This document shows, in pieces, positions 33,495-45,280 of a stretch of 64,000 bases of DNA (position 1 is the stretch's first letter; every line of letters starts with the position of its first letter). The stretch is taken from contig CM022945.1 of NCBI GenBank assembly GCA_012931725.1, forward strand, positions 155,964,442-156,028,441, written 5' to 3'. This stretch comes from Litsea cubeba. Lineage: Eukaryota; Streptophyta; Magnoliopsida; Laurales; Lauraceae. The notes beneath the pieces are model-generated. The model saw only the letters and a program-made list of their open reading frames with translations, was not told the origin of the DNA and searched no databases. The translations under genes and the position numbers were made by a program.

Positions 33495-35300
33495 TAAACT
33501 AACATTTTATCCTTTTCTTTTCACCCTTGTGGTGGACGTCTTAAGTAGGTTGATGGATAGGACGGTTCTTGGTAATTTAGTGGAAGATTTTTCTATTGGT
33601 AGGGATGAGATATGTGCTTTTCATCTTCAATTTGCTGAAGATACTATTTTTTTTTTTTTTTGGTTTCGGCTGACGTGGACAATTTTAATAAATTAATTTA
33701 CATTGTTGAGATTTTTGGGGTGATGTCGGGACTTAGAGTCAATATGTCAAAGAGTTGATTGTGGGTACTAATTCGGAGGAGCATAAGTTGAACTACTTTG
33801 CTAGACTGTTGGGTTGTGAGATTGGGGTTTGGTTGCTTAGATATCTTGGGATACCTTTGGGGAGTAATCCGGTGTCTTTAGAATTTTGGGAGCCGGTAGT
33901 GGAGAGAGTTAGGAAGACACCTGATGGTTGGAAAAGACCTTTTCTTTTTAGGGGAGGGAGCTTATTTTGGTACTATCGGTTTTGCGTAGGAATGAACCTA
34001 CAGGGGGGGGGGGCTGGGGGGGGCTACAGGGGCCATGGCCTCCCCATAATTTTTAAAACCCCCTCCTTTCTTAAGTGAATTTAATGGAATTTTTACCTAT
34101 GGCCCCTCCAAGATTTCTGAGAACCCCTTTAATCTTTACAAAGTTTTATGGATTTTTACATATGGCCCCTCCACAATTTCTAAAAACCCAGTTTTTTCTT
34201 TAGCAGATTTTATAATTTTTTACATGGACCCCCGAAATTTTCAAAAAAGCTATTAAATATTTTGAAAACTACATAAGTTTTTCATATGTGGACCCCAAAG
34301 AAAGAATTCTGGGTCCGCCCCTATTTTTGGGTAGTATTCCCTTTTTTTTTTGTCTATTTTTAGGTTACCTTGAAGAGTAGCTAAGATCTTAGAGAATCTA
34401 ATGAGGTTTTTGTGGGAGGATTGTGATGTGGGTATGAGGAATCATTTAGTTAAATGAGATTTAGTAATAAGACCTAAGGATAGAGGTGGGTTAGCTATTG
34501 GTAATTTGATGGTGAGGAATAAAGCTTTGGTTGGCAAGTGGTTATGGAGGTTTCCCCTTGAGCAGAATTCTCTTTGGTGTGAGATCATTAAGAACAAGTA
34601 TGAGCTGCATTCCAATGGTTGGGATGTGAATGTGGTAGAGCATGGTTCTTATTGTTGTCCTTGGAAGTTTATTTCATGGGGTCTTCCTTTGTTCACTCAT
34701 CATGTTAAATTCATTGTGGGTGATGGTTCTAAAGTAAAATTTTGGGAGGACATATGGAAGGGTGATATTTCTTTTATGTATATGTTTCTACATCTTTATC
34801 GTCTTTCATTGAGTCATAATGCTCCTATTATTTATTTTGTTTCCTCTTCCGTTTCTAGTCCATTTCTTGGAACTTGAATTTTTATCGACATCTTAATGGT
34901 ATAGAGTTTTTAGAGTTTTCTTGTCTCTTACTTATGCTTGAGAATTCCTTCTTTGATCCCTTGTCTGTTGATAAACGTAGTTGGGTTATTGGTCCTTCGG
35001 TATGTTTACTTGTAATTCTTTTTGTGGTTCTTTGGTTAAGGATCCTTCTTTTCCATTGTTTAAACCACTTAGGATGATATGGAAAGCCAAGGTGCCAACT
35101 AAAGTTTAGATGTTTGGTTGGTTGGTGTCTAACGGGAGGGTTAATACTTGTGCTATGCTTCAGAGGCGACGACCTTTTATGTGTTTATCTTCCCATTGTT
35201 GCCTCCTTTGCAATGAGGATGGAGAATTTATTGATTATATTTTCTTGCATTGTCGGTTTACTTTATAGCTTTGGGGTACATATCCAGATTTATTAATTTT
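33495..35300 (+). pseudogene. L1-type LINE fragment, copy B (RT end to zinc-finger RVT region)
   Basis: Overlaps in protein content with copy A, so it is a separate copy. It starts at the LFTLVVDVLSRLMDR block and contains the catalytic region as LQFAEDTIFF (FAED in place of FADD). It continues with LLRYLGIPLGSNPVSLEFWE and, after an inserted element (33990-34326), with RVAKILENLMRFLWEDC, GGLAIGNLMVRNKALVGKWL, SNGWDVNVVEHGSYCCPWKF and VGDGSKVKFWEDIWKGD. The C-terminal zf-RVT module follows: IWKAKVPTK, MFGWLVSNGRVNTCAMLQRR, the Cys pattern CCLLCNEDGE, and IFLHCRF. Multiple stops and frameshifts are present. It is non-functional. Confidence 0.88.
33990..34326. mobile_element. hAT-like insertion inside LINE copy B
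   Basis: The insertion splits the LINE frame between V-L-R and S-I-P. It is flanked by TTGCGTAG (33982-33989) and TTGGGTAG (34327-34334), an 8-bp duplication with one mismatch. The right end inverts to ...GGGGCGGACCCAGAA, a common hAT-type end. The left end is G-rich and degenerate. Internal repeats of TATGGCCCCTCC are seen. Removing it rejoins the LINE frame. Non-coding. Confidence 0.7.
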
Positions 35301-36534
35301 TAAGATTTCTTTAAATTCCTGAATAAATCACATTTAACATCTCATCTCATTTGCATCATTTAGATCTGTCTTTCCTCTCCTTTAAGCTAGCTTCTTTATG
35401 GATTGGAAAAACGAATGTAAGCAGTTTAGGACCTCTGATAGGGTTAATCCTATAATCATAATAGCAATGAATTAATTAGGTTTTATTTAAGTATGAAATC
35501 CCTAGTTATCCCCTTCTAGCCCCATTTATCAAAAATCTAAAAAACTATAAAACCAACAAAATCAACCCCAAAAATATTTTCTTCTCTTTTCCTACACCTC
35601 TAGTGCCAAAATTTTAATTAAGCTTATAGTGATAGAAAAATTGGAGTAAAAGACCGATTTAAAAATTAAATTAATGATAATGATAAGACTAATGTGTGAT
35701 TTCAGAAACCCCTCTCAATTAATCAAACAAACCAACCCGAATGCGGTCACCCCAATTAAATTGGCCCATCGACCACAATTTCTTTTTTTCTTTTTTGGAC
35801 CGAAATCACACACCATATATACCTTATTTGCATCATCAATTTGATTTGAAAATTAGCCTTTAAACCTTTTTTTTCTTTTTTACCAAGGGAATTGAAGGGG
35901 GTACCCGGGAACGGAGCCAATCCTCCTCTTAAATATTTGGCACTCCCCTTTTTTCTTATTTTTACTTTATTTATCTACTTTAATCTACTTGAATTTCTTT
36001 TAATTCCTCATATATATAAATATGGTTTTTCTTCTATCTGGACATTATAATGATCCCATATTATGAACCATTTTTTTAAGATCCAAATTAAGTGACACAA
36101 CAACCGTCATGTGTTGCCGGCAGTGCATTAGACGAGAGGGAACCCACCCCATTTTCTCCCTTTCTTTCTTCGACTTTCATCGAAGAATCGAGTCATGGTC
36201 CGGCGATCGTGATTCGTTGATTTTGAGGGTATTCGGAATCCTTATTTTCGTCGTACAAATATTAAATATCATACATAAATGAACGGCGATCCCTCTCCCC
36301 TGGTGGGATCAAATTTCACATCCGAAAATTAGCATTAATGTTTATGTATTTAATTTAGTAATTTCAATTTTATTTTAAGTTGAAAATCCTAAAAGTCCAT
36401 AAAGTCCCTTTCAAATTATATAAAAATAGGAGGGGCATGGGCCGACCCATAGGTGGCACAGCTCAACCCGTCTTGGGCACTACCCAGAATAACACAACAT
36501 AAGTCATGCCATGGGTCGTGTCGGGTTAAAATAC
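35301..36534. other. Unassigned spacer
   Basis: AT-rich, with short T-runs; no gene recognised on either strand. It may belong in part to the Helitron-like element that ends at 36900. Confidence 0.3.
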
Positions 36535-36625
36535 CCTGAAACCTGAACCGTGAGCCCTGAACCCTGAACCCTAAGTCCTAACCCCTGAACCCTAATCCCT
36601 AAAGCCCTAAACCCTAAGGAAATAG
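36535..36625 (+). repeat. Degenerate interstitial telomere-type repeat
   Basis: About ten imperfect units of CCCTRAA, including CCCTAAAGCCCTAAACCCTA near 36597-36616. The plant telomere unit is CCCTAAA. Units alternate between CCCTGAAC and CCCTAA(A/T/G), so this is an old or locally generated array, not an active telomere. Confidence 0.75.
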
Positions 36626-36871
36626 TGTTCTTTTTGTGTTTTAGGGTTCCTTAGTCCCCTTATTTTCTATGAATTATACCGACGAAAGTGAAAAAAAATA
36701 CAATGCCAATGATAGTTATTCAGTGCAACAGTGGCACTGCCACTATAAAAGGTTATTCTGGTTAGTAAATAGTTTGCATTAGGGTATTTTAGACTATAAT
36801 ACCTATCCAATCTCATGCACATGTTAGGGTAGGTTGTAAACATAAGTTTGACACTAGACACATGGGCCATG

Positions 36872-36900
36872 CCCGTGCTTAGCACGGGTTATTGTGCTAG
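36872..36900 (+). mobile_element. Helitron 3' terminus
   Basis: Hairpin CCCGTGC-TTA-GCACGGG (36872-36888), then TTATTGTG and CTAG (36897-36900), followed by T. This fits the Helitron 3' rule exactly. The following sequence, TTATACTATATTAAAGCGGA, itself resembles a Helitron 5' end with the second base changed. The 5' end of the element that stops here was not located. Confidence 0.75.
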
Positions 36901-37779
36901 TTATACTATATTAAAGCGGAGGGTTGTGGCTTAGATTTTGATTGTGAGTTGTAATTTTGATCGGAAGTATGGTTTATTGCATGGTATATGGTTTGACGAG
37001 CTAAAAAGGGGGCTAATTCCAAACACAATGGAAAACAAGGTAACCGCAGTTACAGTAGGTATCAAATTTGAAATTCAGGAACTTGATGGCAAAATTAATT
37101 TTGTTGGGTAGCATTGCTAGGCAAAGAAAAGATAGGTCCCTTAGAAGTAAAAAGAGCTTTTTCTTTCTCTTTCATGTAATTTATATATTAAAGCAATAGG
37201 GAAGGTCGACTGATGGATTATATGCGTACTTAATCTCCATGGCTTTCCTTTCAATATGTTGGGCCCACTGAAAATTGATTTTTTGTTACCTTTTTTTTTC
37301 TTTTTTTTTCAAATTTAATTTTTTTATATTAATAATTTTCATATTATTGTGTGACGTGGTTAGATTGATAATAGAATTTTAAAAATGATAAAAAAAAATG
37401 CCACTTCATGTTTTTCCATGATCTCTTCCTACCCTTTTATTTTTTCTTTACCCATTAGTGGAGCCCAACCTTGATTTTCATGACAGATGGGTCCATAATA
37501 GGTGATGACAGGAGAGGAAAATGGTTAGTCACGTTAGATCCAAGTTGCTAAAATCTAAGGTCCACTAATGGATCATAGCCTACTTCTTGATCTATGTAGT
37601 CTTCAATTTGATATGTGATGCCGCTACAAAATCAATATCTTCCTATAACACTTGCAACAAGTAGTTTTTATTTATCTTATTTCTTATTTTACTTTTAAAT
37701 TGAGACAAAATTCAATAGGAGTTCGTTTGAATTGGCTTAATTTAATTTAGATATTCTTTTTTAATGCAATAACATAGTA
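36901..37779. other. Probable Helitron remnants
   Basis: Starts with a Helitron-5'-like TTATACTATATTAAAG. A second similar phrase, TTTATATATTAAAG, occurs near 37179. Phrases such as ATGGGTCCATAAT echo the Helitron satellite further right. No gene recognised. Confidence 0.35.
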
Positions 37780-37816
37780 CTAGCTAGCAACACAGGCCCA
37801 TTCTTAGCCTGGGCCG
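37780..37816 (-). mobile_element. Minus-strand Helitron-like 3' terminus
   Basis: Read on the minus strand there is a hairpin with stem GGCCCA/TGGGCC (37795-37815), then TGTGTTG and CTAGCTAG, followed by T. Either CTAG could be the terminus; the one at 37780-37783 is followed by T as expected. The element body would extend to the right. Its 5' end was not recognised, so it is probably truncated by the Helitron at 38478. Confidence 0.5.
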
Positions 37817-38477
37817 ATGCTTAGATTGGGCCTCGATAAAAAAATTAAGTAGTTTATTACAAAATTAAAAAAAAATCAGATACTTATGAAATTAAATAGA
37901 CTTAAAAAAAATCTTTTAAATCATGAGAATCATTCAGTGGGCACCTTACCAAAGAGAATCCAAACTAAATCAAATTACAATCATATCATATGATATCAAT
38001 ATCATGCTCATGTGTATTACGGTGTCCCTCATCTCACACCTCACCACAACAGCAGAAACAACAACAAAAAGAAAAAAAAAGGTTATAAAATTAAACAAAT
38101 AAAAATATGAAGAGAATCCAAATCAAATCAAATTGCAATCTTGGCTACAAGACCCACAAAGGCATGGAACTTCGCCAATTGCCCAGACGCCACTCAGCAG
38201 AAAGAAGAATCAGTAAAAGGAGACACATCTCATTATTTTTCATTAGATCAAGAAAATCAAGAGTTTAATGGAAAAAGGAAAACATGTATCACATGCACCC
38301 CACCCGCAGAAATGGATTTTACGGACAACCAGATCATTGTACCAAGATTCCTAACAAATTAGTTTTCTTCTAAAAATAAATTGAAAACGGAAATAAAAGC
38401 ATACACAAAAAAGGAAAAAATTACAAACACCACCATCACAGCCCTTGAATTTCATCAATGCTCCTACAACTTTCTTA
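37817..38477. other. Unassigned, possible body of the minus-strand Helitron
   Basis: A-rich with no supported gene. A 73-codon frame at 38141-38362 has no recognisable domain. Confidence 0.3.
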
Positions 38478-41400
38478 TCTATCTATATTACTAAGGGCCT
38501 GTTTGGATGCCAAAAAACACAAAAAATAAGCTTTACTTTCTTCTAAAGAAAACTGTGCGTGGTAACCCAGAAAAACTGAAGAGATATTCTTTCTTTTAAA
38601 AACCATTGTTCGTTCCCAAGAACTTTCTCAAGACTTTTCAAAATGACGATTCAAGTGTAGATAAAGTAAAGACAATCCTCTGATGTCTATTGGTAAGTAA
38701 GCATAAATGTCACAGCCAGAAGTGGATGAAATTTTGGTAAGTAAGTGGAAGAATGGTAAGTAGTCTTTATCCTTTACTTAACATTTTATCCTATATGTAG
38801 TAAAAGTGACTTGTTTATTGTGGTAAAGTAAACACATACAAGTAAAGGTGAGGTACCTAAGGTGAATGCTCTGGGCGCAGAGTGTAAAGAGACTGATTCC
38901 CCAGGTTTTAAAAAAGAACTAGGAAAACAGAACCAACACACTTTTTTTCAGATGTGGTAATTACATTTAAATATCAATCAATTCCATCTAACACGCAATT
39001 TAAATCTGTAGTCCAAAATCGCAACCAAATATTGTAAATTAAAATTACATTAGTCATCCTATTTGCTGTAATATTTATTCTGTATACTGCAACGGTGTAG
39101 CTCACATAAAGCTTTTGTATGCATGCCGAGGACCCTTATCCTTCTCTATATCTATACACTCAAAGGAAATCTCTGGAGATGATCCTAATAAACAACAATT
39201 TGCGAATTTATCAATCATTCATGGGTCCCGCCCGTCATTTGATTTTAGACGTTAGCATTGGTGGACCCATCATCTAGTCTCACTAAAAATTTGTCATGGG
39301 TTAGATCATTGATCCTAATCAATTCATGGGCCCACCCGCATAAATGATTTTATGGATGGTTAGAATAGAGATGGTGGACCCCATTCATTTGGGGGGTTCC
39401 ACTTAAATAGGTTAGGTTTGGTCAATTTGTGAGGTCTATGATCATTTGATCCTTTGACCTTTATCAATCAATTCATGGGTCCTAGCCCGCATCATATGGT
39501 TTTATGAACGGTTAGAATATAGATGGTGGACTCCATTCATCTTTGGGGTCCCACTTAAATAAATTAAGTTTGTTCATTTTATGAGGTCTATGATCATTTG
39601 AACTTTATCAATCAATTCATGGGTCCCGGCCCGCATCATATGATTTTATGGACGGTTAGAATAGAGATGGTGGACCCCATTCATCTGGGTCTCACTTAAA
39701 CATATTTGATCAATTTGTTAGGTCTACGATCATTTGATCCTTTGATCTTTTTAAATCAATTCATGGGTCCCATCCCGTATAATATGGTTTTATGGACGGT
39801 TAAAATAAAGATGGTGGACACCATTCATCTGGGGGGTTCCACTTAAATAGGTTATGTTTGGTCAATTTGTAAGGTCTATGATCATTTAATACTTTGATCA
39901 TTATCAAGCAATTTATGGGTCTCAGCTCGCATCAGATTATTTCATGGACGGTTAGAATATATATGGTGGACCCCATTCATATTGGGGGTCCCACTTAAAT
40001 AGGTTAGGTTTGGTCAATTTGAGAGGTCTATGATCATTTGATCTTTATCAATCAATTCATGGGTCCCGGCCCGCATCATTTGATTTTATGGACGGTTAGA
40101 ATAAAGATGGTGGACCCCATTCATCTGGGTCCCACTTAAAAATATTTGGTCAATTTTTTAGGTCTACGATCATTTGATCTTTTGATCTTTTTAAATCAAT
40201 TCATGGGTCACATCCCGCATAATATGGTTTTATGGATGGTTAGAATAGAGATGGCGGACCCCATTCATCTGGGGGTTCCACTTAAATAGGTTATGTTTGG
40301 TCAATTTATGAGGTCTATGATCATTTGATCCTTTGATCTTTATCAAGCAATTCATGGGTCCATCCCGCATCATATTGTTTCATGGATTGTTAGAATATAG
40401 ATGGTGGACCCCATTCATCTTGGGGGTCCCACTTAAATAGGTTAGGTTTGGTCAATTTGAAACGTCTATGATCATTTGATCTTTATCAATTAACTCATGG
40501 GTCCCGGCCCGCATCATTTGATTTTATGGACGGTTAGAATAAAGATGGTGGACCCCATTCATCTGGGTCCCACTTAAAAATATTTGGTCAATTTGTTAGG
40601 TCTACGATCATTTGATCCTTTGATCTTTTTAAATCAATTCATGGGTTTCATCCCGCATAATATGGTTTTTTGGACGGTTAGAATAGAGATGGTGGACCCC
40701 ATTCATCTGGGGGGTTCCACTTAAATAGGTTATGTTTGGTCAATTTGTGAGGTCTGTGATTATTTGATCCTTTGATCTTTATCAAGCAATTCATGGGTCC
40801 ATTCCGCATCATATTCTTTCATGGATGGTTAGAATATAGATGGTGGACCCATTCATCTTGGGGGTCCCGCTTAAATAGGTTAGGTTTGGTCAATTTGAGA
40901 GGTCTATGATCATTTGGTCATTTGATCTTTATCAATCAATTCATGGGTCCCGGCCCGCATCATTTAATTTTATGGACTGTTAGAATAAAGATGGTGAACC
41001 CCATTCATCTGGGTCCCACTTAAAAATATTTGGTCAATTTGTTAGGTCTACGATCATTTGATCTTTCTTAATCAATTCATGGGTCCCATCCTGCATAATA
41101 TGGTTTTATGGACGGTTAGAATAGAGATGGTGGACCCTATACATCTGAGGGGTTCCACTTAAATAGGTTAGGTTTGGTCAATTTGTGAGGTCTATGATCA
41201 TTTGATCCTTTTATCTTTATCAAGCAATTCATGGGTCCCAGCCTGCATCATATGGTTTTATGGACGGTTAGAATATAGATGGTGGACCCCATTCATCTTA
41301 GGGGTCCCACTTAAATAGGCTAGGTTTAGTCAATTTGAGAGGTCTATAATCATTTGATCATTTGATCTTTATCAATCAATTAATGGGTCCCGGCTTGCAT

Positions 41401-41977
41401 CATTTGATTTTATGGACGGTTAGAATAAAGATGGTGGACCCCATTCATCTAGGTCCCACTTAAATACATCAAGTCAATTTGTTAGGTCTACGATCATTTG
41501 ATCATTTGATCATTCTTAATCAATTCATGGGTCCCATCCCGCATAATATGGTTTTATGGAGGGTTAGAATATAGATGGTGGACCCCATTCATCTTGGGGG
41601 TCCCACTTAAATAGGTTAGGTTTGGTCAATTTGAGAGGTCTATGATCATTTGATCATTTGATCTTTATCAATCAATTAATGGGTCCCAGCCAGCATCATA
41701 TGATTTTATGAACGGTTAGAATAGAGATGATGGACCCCATTCATCTTGGTCCCACTTAAATATATTAGGTCAATTTGTTAGGTCTATGATCATTTGATCT
41801 TTCTTAATCAATTAATGTCTCACCTGAAGAATAAAACATTTGGAAAAAAAATATAAAGATCAAATTAGCAACAAAAAAAAAGGACTCATAAGTTTACTAA
41901 TTAATAAATTTATTAAAAATAATTCATATCAGTCTGTGCATTTGGTGGTTTCGTGGTTATCCACGGGGTTTTGCTAG
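38478..41977 (+). mobile_element. Non-autonomous Helitron 1 of a head-to-tail pair
   Basis: The 5' end is TCTATCTATATTACTAA, preceded by A. The 3' end is CTAG at 41974-41977, preceded by hairpin CGTGG-TTAT-CCACG and GGGTTTTG. The 3,500-bp body encodes no RepHel protein. It has a left non-repetitive part (to about 39200), which includes a GGGCCTGTTTGGATGCC phrase typical of an inserted MITE end. Next comes a long tandem array, then a 3' part starting near AATAAAACATTTGG that is nearly the same in Helitron 2. Its 3' end abuts the 5' end of Helitron 2 with no spacer. Confidence 0.85.
39205..41815 (+). repeat. Satellite-like array in Helitron 1, about 18 units of 140-155 bp
   Basis: Each unit runs through CAATTCATGGGTCCC, GCCCGCATCATATGRTTTTA, GGACGGTTAGAATAGAGATG, GTGGACCCCATTCATCTGGG, YCCCACTTAAATA, TTTGGTCAATTTGTTAGGTC and TATGATCATTTGATC. 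Units near 39474, 39617, 39763, 39914, 40057, 40203, 40355 and onward alternate between two or three sub-types (for example GGGGGTCCC versus GGGTCCC), giving a higher-order repeat of about 290-440 bp. It is non-coding in all frames. Confidence 0.9.
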
Positions 41978-44870
41978 TCTATCTATATTACTAAAGGGAT
42001 GTACTCTTCCTCACGTAAAGACCTTGTACACACTCAATTTTTTACGCCATTTCATTGCCCTATCCCTAAAGTTCTTATATGACACACTCAAGACTAAAAT
42101 CTCCCATGAGATCTCTGCCCTCAAGCCTAAAAGCTCGCATGAGTCCTAATAAGCCATGTGCTATTCTGGGTCCTTCTCACACACTTATCACAACGTCTAT
42201 GGGCCCATTTATTAAGTAATCTAATAATTTGATCTTGAATCAATCATTCATGGTACCAGACGCATCATATGGTGAGAGATGGTGACCCATTCCTGGCCAC
42301 TTAATGATTTATGAACAATTAAATAGAGATGGTGGCCCCATTCATCGGGCCACTTAATAATTTTGGTCTATTTGTTTAGGTCTATGATCATTTGATCTTT
42401 CTTAATCAATATATGGGTCCCATCCCGCATAATATGGTTTTTGGATGGTTAGAATAGAGATGGTGGACCCCATTCATTTGGGCGGGTTCCACTTAAATAG
42501 GTTAGGTTTGGACAATTTGTGAGGTCGACTATGATCATTTGATCTTTATCAATCAATTCATGGGTCCCATCCCGCATCATATGGTTTTATGGATGGTTAG
42601 AATATAAATAGTGGAGCCCATTCATCTGGGTCCCACTTAAATAGGTTTGGTCAATTTGTGAGGTCTATGATCATTTGATCCTTTAATCTTTATCAAGCAA
42701 TTCATGGGTCTCATCCTGCATCATATGGTTTTATGGACGGTTAGAATAGAGATGGTGGACCCCAGTCATCACGGTCCCACTTAAATAGGTTATGTTTAGT
42801 CAATTTGTGAGGCCTGTGATCGTTTGATCCTTTGATCTTTATCAATCAATTCATGGGTCCCATCCCACATCATATGGTTTTATGGACGATTAAAATATAA
42901 ATGATGGACCCCATTCATCTGGGTCGCACTTAAATATTTTTGGTCAGTTTGTTAGGTCTATGATCATTTGATCATTTCATATTTCTTAATCAATATATGG
43001 GTCCCATCCCGCATAATATGATTTTATGGACGGTTAGAATAGAGATGGTGGACCCCATTCATATGGGTGGGGGCGGTTCCACTTAAATAGGTTAGGTTTG
43101 GTCAATTTGTGAGGTCTATGATCATTTGATCATTTGATCTTTATCAATCAATTCATGGGTCGCAGCCTGCATCATATGGTTTTATGGACGGATAGAATAT
43201 AGATGGTGGAGCGCATTCGTCTGGGTCCCACTTTAATAGGTTCGGTCAATTTGTGAGGTTTATGATCATTTGATCTTTATCAAGTAATTCAAGGGTTCCA
43301 TCCCGCATCATATGGTTTTATGGACGGTTAGAATAGATACGGTGGGCCCCATTCATCATGGTCCCACTTAAATAGGTTAGGTTTGGTCAATTTGTGAGGT
43401 CTATGATCATTTGATCTTTATTAATCAATTAATGGGTCCTAGCCCGCATCATATGGTTTTATGGACTGCTAGAATATAGATGGTGGACCCCATTCATCTG
43501 GGTCCCACTTAAATATATTTGGTCAATTTGTTAGGTATATGATCATTTGATCTTTATTAATCAATATATGGGTCCCATCCCGCATAATATGGTTTTATGG
43601 ACGGTTAGAATAGAGATGGTGGACCCCATTTATCTGGGGTTCCACTTAAATAGGTTAGGTTTGGTCAATTTGTGAGGTCTATGATCATTTGATCTTTATC
43701 AATCAATTCATGGGTCCCAGCCAGCATCATATGGTTTTATGGACAGTTAGAATATAGATGGTGGAGCTCTTTCAGCTGGGTCCCACTTAAATAGGTTTGG
43801 TCAATTTGTGAGGTCTATGCTCATTTAATCCTTTGAACTTTATCAAGCAGCTCATGAGTTTCATCCCACATCATATGGTTTATTGACGGTTAGAATAGAT
43901 ATGGTGGACCCCATCCATCATGGTCCCACTTAAATAGGTTAGGTTTAGTCAATTTGTGAGGTCTATGATCATTTGATCATTTGAACTTTATCAATCAATT
44001 AATGGGTCCCAGCCCGCATCATATGGTTTTATGGACTGCTAGAATATAGATGGTGGACCCCATTCATCTGAGTCCCACTTAAATATATTTGGTCAATTTG
44101 TTAGGTATATGATCATTTGATCTTTCTTAATCAATATATGGGTCTCATCCCACATAATATGGTTTTATGAACGGTTAGAATAGAGATGGTGGACCCCATT
44201 CATCTGGGGTTCCACTTAAATAGGTTAGGTTTGGTCAATTTGTGAGGTCTATGATCATTTGATCTTTATCAATCAATTCATGGGTCCCAGCTAGCATCAT
44301 ATAGTTTTATGGACAGTTAGAATATAGATGGTGGAGCTCATTCAGCTGGGTCCCACTTAAATAGGTTTGGTCAATTTGTGAGGTCTATGCTCATTTAATC
44401 CTTCTTTATCAAGCAGCACATGAGTTTCATCCCGCATCATATGGTTTATTGACGGTTAGAATAGATATGGTGGACCCCATCCATCATGGTCCCACTTAAA
44501 TAGGTTAGGTTTAGTCAATTTGTGAGGTCTATGATCATTTGATCATTTGATCTTTATCAATCAATTAACGGGTCCCAGCCCGCATCATATGGTTTTATGG
44601 ACTGCTAGAATAGAGATGGTGGACGTCATTCATCTGGGTCCCACTTAAATATATTTGGTCAATTTGTTAGGTATATGATCGTTTGTTCTTTTTTAATCAA
44701 TTCTGCCCCACCTAAAGAATAAAACATCTGGAAAAAAAACATAAATATCAAATTAACAATAAAAAGAAGGACTCACAAGTTTGCTAATTAATAAATTTAT
44801 TAAAAATAATTCGTATTAGTATATGTATTTGGTGGTTCCGTGGTCCGTGCATAGCACGGGGTTTTGCTAG
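41978..44870 (+). mobile_element. Non-autonomous Helitron 2 of a head-to-tail pair
   Basis: Starts TCTATCTATATTACTAAAGG directly after the CTAG of Helitron 1 and ends CTAG at 44867-44870, followed by T. The 3' hairpin is CCGTGC-ATA-GCACGG plus GGTTTTG. The last 150 bp (from AATAAAACATCTGG) are close to those of Helitron 1, so both are one family. The 2,893-bp body is mostly the same satellite and encodes no protein. The left 250 bp (ACTCTTCCTCACGTAAAG etc.) is probably nearer the original Helitron 5' region than that of Helitron 1. Confidence 0.87.
42230..44700 (+). repeat. Satellite-like array in Helitron 2, about 17 units
   Basis: Same unit as in Helitron 1. A long-range duplication is visible: the block from about 43430 to 43990 (units with GGACTGCTAGAATATAGATG, TATATGGGTCC, GTGGAGCTC and TCATGAGTTTCATCC) recurs almost unchanged from about 44000 to 44570. 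This shows segmental amplification of about 570 bp, or four units at a time. Non-coding. Confidence 0.88.
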
Positions 44871-45280
44871 TTATATAACTATCAGCATGGAATCTGAGAG
44901 GCAAACCACCTCATGATATGGAGAGGGGTTTTTATTAGCTCCAATGCCATCCCCACCAGTACCATCATGTCAATACACGACAATGGCAATTTGCTCCCCA
45001 ACCAAACAATTGACAAAAAAATCTTCATAAAAAATCAGATTACAAGGCAAACTTGTACAAGTACTTGAATGTACTAGGGAGAGACCGTTGGGATGAGAAT
45101 AGGAATAACTTCGCTGAGGATAATGTTTCTTGTTATTAAAGAGATATTTTAGGAATTAAAGTTTGAATTCAAAGAGATAAAGAGATAATTTAAAGAATTG
45201 AATTTTGTTGAGAGATATATTATAGGTTTGAGGGAGAAATTTTAGGGGATTCAAAATTATGAAAGCCCTATATTTTTTTG
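44871..45280. other. Unassigned spacer right of Helitron 2
   Basis: No gene recognised; AAAGAGATAATTT-type short repeats near 45140-45200. Confidence 0.3.

Noticed and set aside
36535..36625. Possible true telomere or chromosome end
   Set aside because: Units are degenerate, only about 90 bp long, and transposon-rich sequence continues on both sides.
39205..44700. Regularly spaced repeats that could suggest a CRISPR array
   Set aside because: Units are contiguous 140-155 bp tandem repeats with no unique spacers, inside Helitrons in a plant genome.
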